Assembly: GCA_023078555.1 (NCBI GenBank)
Contig: CM041199.1
Location: 2,235,101 to 2,299,100, forward strand
DNA from: Ulva prolifera
Lineage: Eukaryota; Chlorophyta; Ulvophyceae; Ulvales; Ulvaceae
Length of the DNA: 64,000 bases
Direction: 5' to 3'
Position 1 is the stretch's first letter. Each line of letters opens with the position of its first letter. Below are positions 59,149 to 64,000 of this stretch, in pieces. A program made the translations under genes and the position numbers. The notes under the pieces were generated by a model. That model ran no database searches and was not told the DNA's origin. It saw only the letters and a list, made by a program, of their open reading frames with translations.

Positions 59149-62100
59149 ATGCGCAGTCTGCTATCATCTCTGATTGATGAACCGACTGCAGTCCAGATCA
59201 CTCCGTGGTGCTCGACACCGCTGCTGCAGACGGAGCCTCGCACACCCTCATGGGTTCGAAATTCAGGCCGAGAATCGCTTGGCCATACATGCGTCCGGCT
59301 ACAGAAGCCAGGAAAGACATCAGGCTCCACAGAACCGACATCGCGCGCCGACCCACGCCGACCCTGCACCTGACGTCCGAGGCGGCTGCGGGGTGCATGC
59401 AACCCTGTGCACGAGCTGCTGTCATCTCGCAGCTGCACAGCTGTCCCCCCAACTACGCGGCCTGGCATGCCCAGCTGCTCGATGATTGCCAGATTTTTCG
59501 CTTTTTTTTTTTTTTGTACGCCGCGGCGAGTGTCGTGGACACCGCCAGCATCGACGCCTGCCGCGCCGCGCCACCACTGTTGCGCCCAGCAGAGCCATCT
59601 GGTGAGCTCCATGCTGATTCGCAATCTAGAAGTGTGCTTGGGGGCTACCATTTTCGGTCGGAGGTTGGCAGCGCGTCGTTCCGGCCCTGCTCAATGCTCG
59701 CTGCTTCGCGCACGGCGGTCAGTCATTGGGGGAAGCTGCGGAGTCGCCGAGGGTGCCTCTTGAGGCGGATGCGCACAGCCACTGCTGCCGGATCTGCAAC
59801 CCACCGGGTGGCCCCGGGTCAGCCGCCTGGGCGCCGGGCATGCCGCAGGGGCGCAGCATGTAGCGCGCCCGTATGCATGAGACGCGTGCTCCCCTGCTGA
59901 CACGGCGCAGCTTCCATCTTCGCGAAGGCGAACATGCGCCTGTGCGAGGACACATGCACGGAGCTCTTGAGCTGAAGGAAGTGCGCCGCTGCTGAGCCGC
60001 CACGCTGCCTCTCCTCTGCTGCATGTGCGCTGAAGAGGCTGGTGCAGAGCGGGCATGGATCTGGTGATCACGTTGTTGGGTATTCGGCGTGTCATGCGGT
60101 GCCTTGGACGGCGTGGCCGGTGCTGGTTGCAACCGGATGTGTTTGATCCTGTGATCCTGAGACGCATTGCCCTCGGCGGCAGCGCTCCAAGGCACCTGCA
60201 AGGGGCCGCTTCCGCGCTGGACGGGGAGAGTGAAGTCGATGGCGCCACTCTAGGCCGAGCAATGTGACAACGATGATGATGGCGTGAGTGCGTGACTGTG
60301 AAAGAGATAGTTTCAGAGCTGCCTGTGTGCGGTGCATGCTGCCCGATGTTTGTTTGCATGCTGCTTTCGTTGCTGGCCACGGGGATGTTCGGGGACGCGA
60401 TGTGTGTGATGTGAGAAGCATGCAGGATGTAATTGCGAAAGCGTCTTGAACGAGCTGTAATGATGTCATCGCAGTCAAGGTGGTCAGCTCATGTGGCAGC
60501 GAGGGATAGCAGTCACAGGATATTCAGCATGGTAGCGTTAACTTATACCATTCTGTGGACAGTCCATAGATAGCATGGGGCCCACGTGTGTTTTCATGAA
60601 GCAGGCTAACGCAGTGTCTCATCTGTCCTCCATATCTTCGTTTTCATAACCACCCTCTGGAAACCTGACTATGCATTTGGTCTCGACAGGTCTCGACCAA
60701 TCACGCAAGAAGTATTATTAACAATGTCACATTGTGCTTGAAATTGAGTGTCATGTTTCCCGCTCAAATATCAGTGTGCTTGATGACAGCCATCAGAAAC
60801 AAGTTGGAGACTGACGTGTGTTTCATGTGTAACGTCTCGTTTATGAGTGGCATATGCTGTCGTCTTGAAACTAAGATTATGTCACAACAAGCGCGATGTA
60901 GTCGCTGCCACATGTCAACAGTACAACAAGTCAATGGGATTCAATTCTTGTTTCCCCTCAGCTCGGTGGACATAAAAGTGGCTGCAGACTCTGGATGCGC
61001 TCATGCCAGCTGACTATGCTGTGCGATGGTGCTGGAGATAAAACAAGTGCAGAGGCAGGGCTGTATCAACCCCTTCAGTCTCGATCTTGTTCCTGCTCAA
61101 ATCCAACAATTGCATTTCGGCCGACACTGGCAATCCAGATCCGAACCCCAGTGTGTGTATCACTGTGCAAGGTGTTTTGGGTTGTTGACAGATGATCTGT
61201 GTGCCACCAGCCCGTGGCGAGCTACCGCCTGGACTACATGGCCATTGTCCTCAAGGCAATACCCAACTACACCTGTAGCATCACATTTCGGCGACACAGT
61301 GGCCTAGCCGCCATCTGCTGTGTTTGTGCTGCGACAGCAGCACCAGGCACCCTGCAGGCAGGGCCACCTGCAGCCGTGCAGTGCGGCAAGGCGCCACGTG
61401 TGCCGTGTGATGTCCATGCTTAGGGTGCGGGCATAAGGCCCGAGGCTGCCACCACTGCCAGCTCCAACTCAGCTCGCTTCAAGTCACCGCGAAATATTCC
61501 TACACCACTTTGCCGAAGCTGAGTCGATCCGTGGGAACTACGATCTACTGTTTCATGCGGGGCAGCCACACATGCATGGCGGCAGGCCCACGGCACAGCC
61601 GGGCCCCGCCCCATTGCATTGCCGCAGGCTTCACCACATGCGTGCACACGCCTGCAACCACCCTCAACGCATGCCGGCCAGTACTTGGCCCTGCCGCACA
61701 ACAACCGCCCCGCAGGGCCGCTGCGATTTTGGCAGGCAGAGCCGCCATTGTCGATTGCAACATGCTTCACGCACATGCGTGCCAACCTGCTGCAGATCGA
61801 CGATACCTTGGCCATGATGCCATGCGCCCAGCTGACAGGCACGCCGAGTCACCCCGATTCAAAAAAAGGAAAAGAGCTTTGCTTCTGAGCAGCTTTGCTT
61901 GTGAGACGTGGCGCTCGGGCGGTGGTACCCGGATGTCACGTTGGCCATGCCCGTCAGTGTGCGCACGCAATTCGCCGCACCCGACTGTCACATGTTGCAC
62001 ATATCACACTCGCACAGCCGCGCCACTGCCCCGCTCCACACGTGAGCAAGGTGACAGGACTGGGGCCGGAGTGTGTGCTTGAGAGCCAAGCCTGGGCAAG

Positions 62101-62201
62101 GGTTGCCCATAGCGGTGCATGCACAGCGCAGCCCACAGACCGCTCACACGACGTGGGGTGAGGCGGCGTGAAGGCAGCACGGGTCTGGGCGTTGACTGCG
62201 G
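59149..62201. other. Intergenic or unresolved, about 3 kb
   Basis: A short minus-strand frame near 59357-59215 (MSVLWSLMSFLASVAGRMYG, LGLNFEPMR) is hydrophobic and protein-like, but it runs toward the ESS2 3' end and has no partner exons I can join. A 15-T run lies at about 59502-59516. Between 60480 and 61020 the DNA is lower in GC and shows no gene. Nothing else recognised. Confidence 0.4.
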
Positions 62202-64000
62202 CTACTGTGGTGGCTGGTGGTGGTGGTGCTGCATGCCGACGCTATACTGCGGCGGCTGCTGCTGCTGCTGCTGCTGCGGCGGCATGCCGCCCGGCATGCC
62301 CTGCAGCGATTGCGCATGCATACCATGCATGTGCGGCGCCATCCCCGGCTGCGCCATGCCCTGCATCTGCATGCCGCCGAGCTGCGGCGCCGGCGCATAC
62401 TGCGCCTGCGACGGCGCCTGCATGCTGTGCATCTGCTGCTGCGGCGGCTGCTGCTGCGGCAGGTGCTGCATGAGCTGCGCCGCGCCGCCGGGCGCCGGCC
62501 CGGGCCCGCCGTACCCCTGCCCGTACCCCGGCGACAGCAGCTGCACGTCCGCGCCGGGCGAGGCGGGGTCGCCCGGGCGCAGCGACTGCGCCGCGGCCGC
62601 GCCGCCGGCCGTCAGGCCGCCGCCGTGGTGCTCTGGCTTGAGCTTCGAGCAGTCGACGCAGTAGAAGGGCTTGCCGCCGGCGGCGTAGTCGCCGAGCGTC
62701 GCGAGGTCCGTGCGGGGGTCACACGCAAAGTGCTGCCACCGCTGGCACACGCTGCACGCGACCCAGTCCCGGCCCGTCTGCACAGCACCGCCCGGTCACC
62801 GGCCGTGCCTCCGCTGCCCCAGCGCTTCGCTCCCAGAAAAGAGCTCTGTGGTGGCTTTCATGTGTATGCCCTCCATGTACGAAACTCACAGATGTAGCTC
62901 TGCTGGAGCAGCTCTACAGGGCAGTGCAGAGGGTGAAAGCTGGCGTAACGATGACAATACGTTCAAGCGGAGGTGATGGGTAGGCCGGGGGGCACCTCAG
63001 GGCCGCCGTGGCAGAGGAAGCACTTGTCGCCGGCGATGTCGCGCTGGTTGGCGCGCTCGTACTCCCACAGCAGCTTGCGGTAGTGCCGTTTGAGGGCGTT
63101 CCCGACGCCCGTCATCTTGTGCTCCGCCGTCCAGTTCGCCATCTTCGTGAACACCTGCACCTCGGCCACCCCTCGGCAGCCGCACTCACAACATGGCCAC
63201 ACCACCCCGGTGTGGATGTGGGTGCACGCTCTGCCAGCTGCGCTGGCTCATGCATTACACACATGCATTAGATCATATGCTAGTAGATATGTCATTGCCC
63301 ACGCCCGGACCCGCCTGGATACCCGCAACCGCTCACTCGTCGCAGCAGGCATAGCACGGTCCGGGCCCCATTCAGACTGTCGATTCCGTGTGGCGCCCAT
63401 GACCCCGTCCCCACTAGCTGCGGCGCAACGGGGTGGCTAAGCAGGCCGCAAACGGGAGCAGGCGGTGGCCCGCACCTCGCCCTTCCAGTTGATCGCATTG
63501 CCCATCTTGAAGCCTCCCCGGCTGACGACAGCGCGGTACAGGTTGAACAGGTCTAGCGCCTGGCCATTGAGTACGGAGTTCGGGAACTCGCCGGGGTGGA
63601 TGCTCCAGCCGAAGCGGACCTGCAGCGCGCAGCACCATCTCACACCCGCACACAGTATGACAGCGATGTGACAGCAATGCATGAAGCAGCTGACTATGAC
63701 AGCGATGTAACAGTAATGCATGAATCAGCTGATGCAGCCGAGCATGCAGGCCGCCGCACTGGCGGCTTCGGTCAACGCACCGCGCCGCATGGGCGCGAGG
63801 CACTGCACGCCGAGGCACCACTTAAAGTACAACACGCATGCATGAGCAGCCAGAGAGTGGCCCATGTCGCAGGTAGCGTTTTGCGATGGGGGTTCCCTGG
63901 ACGTGGCAGCATGCATGCACTCCCAACCACGCTGTGTCGACTTGTATCGTGCACAGGCTCGCTCGCCACGGCCGGTGCGACCCTGGGGCTGCCGGCCAGC
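62202..64000 (-). CDS. ARID-PHD chromatin protein (plant ARID4/5-like), partial at N-terminus
   Basis: Exons 63619-63476, 63154-62996 and 62777-62202 join in phase 0. Exon 1 here (VRFGWSIHPGEFPNSVLNGQ, LDLFNLYRAVVSRGGF, NAINWKGE) and exon 2 (VFTKMANWTAEHKMTGVGNA then LKRHYRKLLWEYERA) make an ARID/BRIGHT DNA-binding domain. KCFLCHGG followed by DWVACSVCQRWQHFACD and FYCVDCSKLKP make a PHD-type zinc finger. The same ARID, CLxC, PHD order occurs in land-plant ARID4-type subunits of chromatin-remodelling complexes, the basis for the green-lineage reading of this genome. After the PHD comes a long tail rich in Gln, Met, Pro and Gly, ending HHHHQPPQ. The stop is at 62202-62204. Upstream exons must lie beyond 63625, probably partly outside the window. 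Stretches between 63725 and 63916 are open but not recognised. Confidence 0.85.

Overview
The window is nuclear DNA from a eukaryote with many introns and high GC. Genes are split by GT-AG introns that very often begin GTGCGC, GTGCGT or GTGTGC and end TGCAG. Exon joins at conserved protein motifs keep the reading frame. I assembled the gene models by hand from frame, splice sites and motif continuity. The best reading of the source is a flagellated green alga or close relative. An ARID-PHD protein of the land-plant/green type, a malate dehydrogenase with an algal-style N-terminal targeting extension, and a cilia/flagella protein (CFAP57-like) all point that way. The species was not identified. 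No rRNA, tRNA, CRISPR array or bacterial-type operon was seen.

Layout, left to right. 1-1903: a CBS-domain (SNF4/AMPK-gamma-like) gene on the minus strand, cut by the left edge. 3919-7286: a complete five-exon quiescin sulfhydryl oxidase (minus). 8835-12096: RNA polymerase subunit RPB8 in three exons (minus), with a 2-kb first intron. About 15.5-19.5 kb: a protein-kinase-fold gene (plus) that has lost its catalytic residues. 21.7-22.6 kb: a possible Cys-rich membrane protein (minus). 23116-23760: a DnaJ-type zinc-finger membrane protein (plus). 25.7-33.7 kb: unresolved sequence with several plausible but unidentified minus-strand exons and some low-complexity DNA. 33762-45047: an 11-kb WD40 plus coiled-coil gene, CFAP57-like (minus). 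46305-49908: an active CAMK-type protein kinase (minus) with two alternative last exons. 50633-53517: NAD malate dehydrogenase in five exons (plus). 54316-55784: tRNA (guanine-N7) methyltransferase in three exons (minus). 56519-59148: splicing factor ESS2/DGCR14 in four exons (plus), divergent from the methyltransferase. 62202 to the right edge: an ARID-PHD chromatin protein (minus), incomplete at its N-terminus.

The genes are housekeeping and regulatory functions with no common pathway, as is usual in a eukaryotic nuclear genome. The most notable signals are: the tandem, phase-matched alternative last exons of the kinase; the kinase-like gene lacking the VAIK lysine, HRD aspartate and DFG glycine; a 53-bp-arm foldback at 24.5 kb; long C-homopolymers just inside several introns; a dispersed inverted-repeat pair at 10.1 and 14.6 kb; and very frequent TGCATGCA words in non-coding DNA. 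I did not find convincing evidence of an undescribed multi-gene system.
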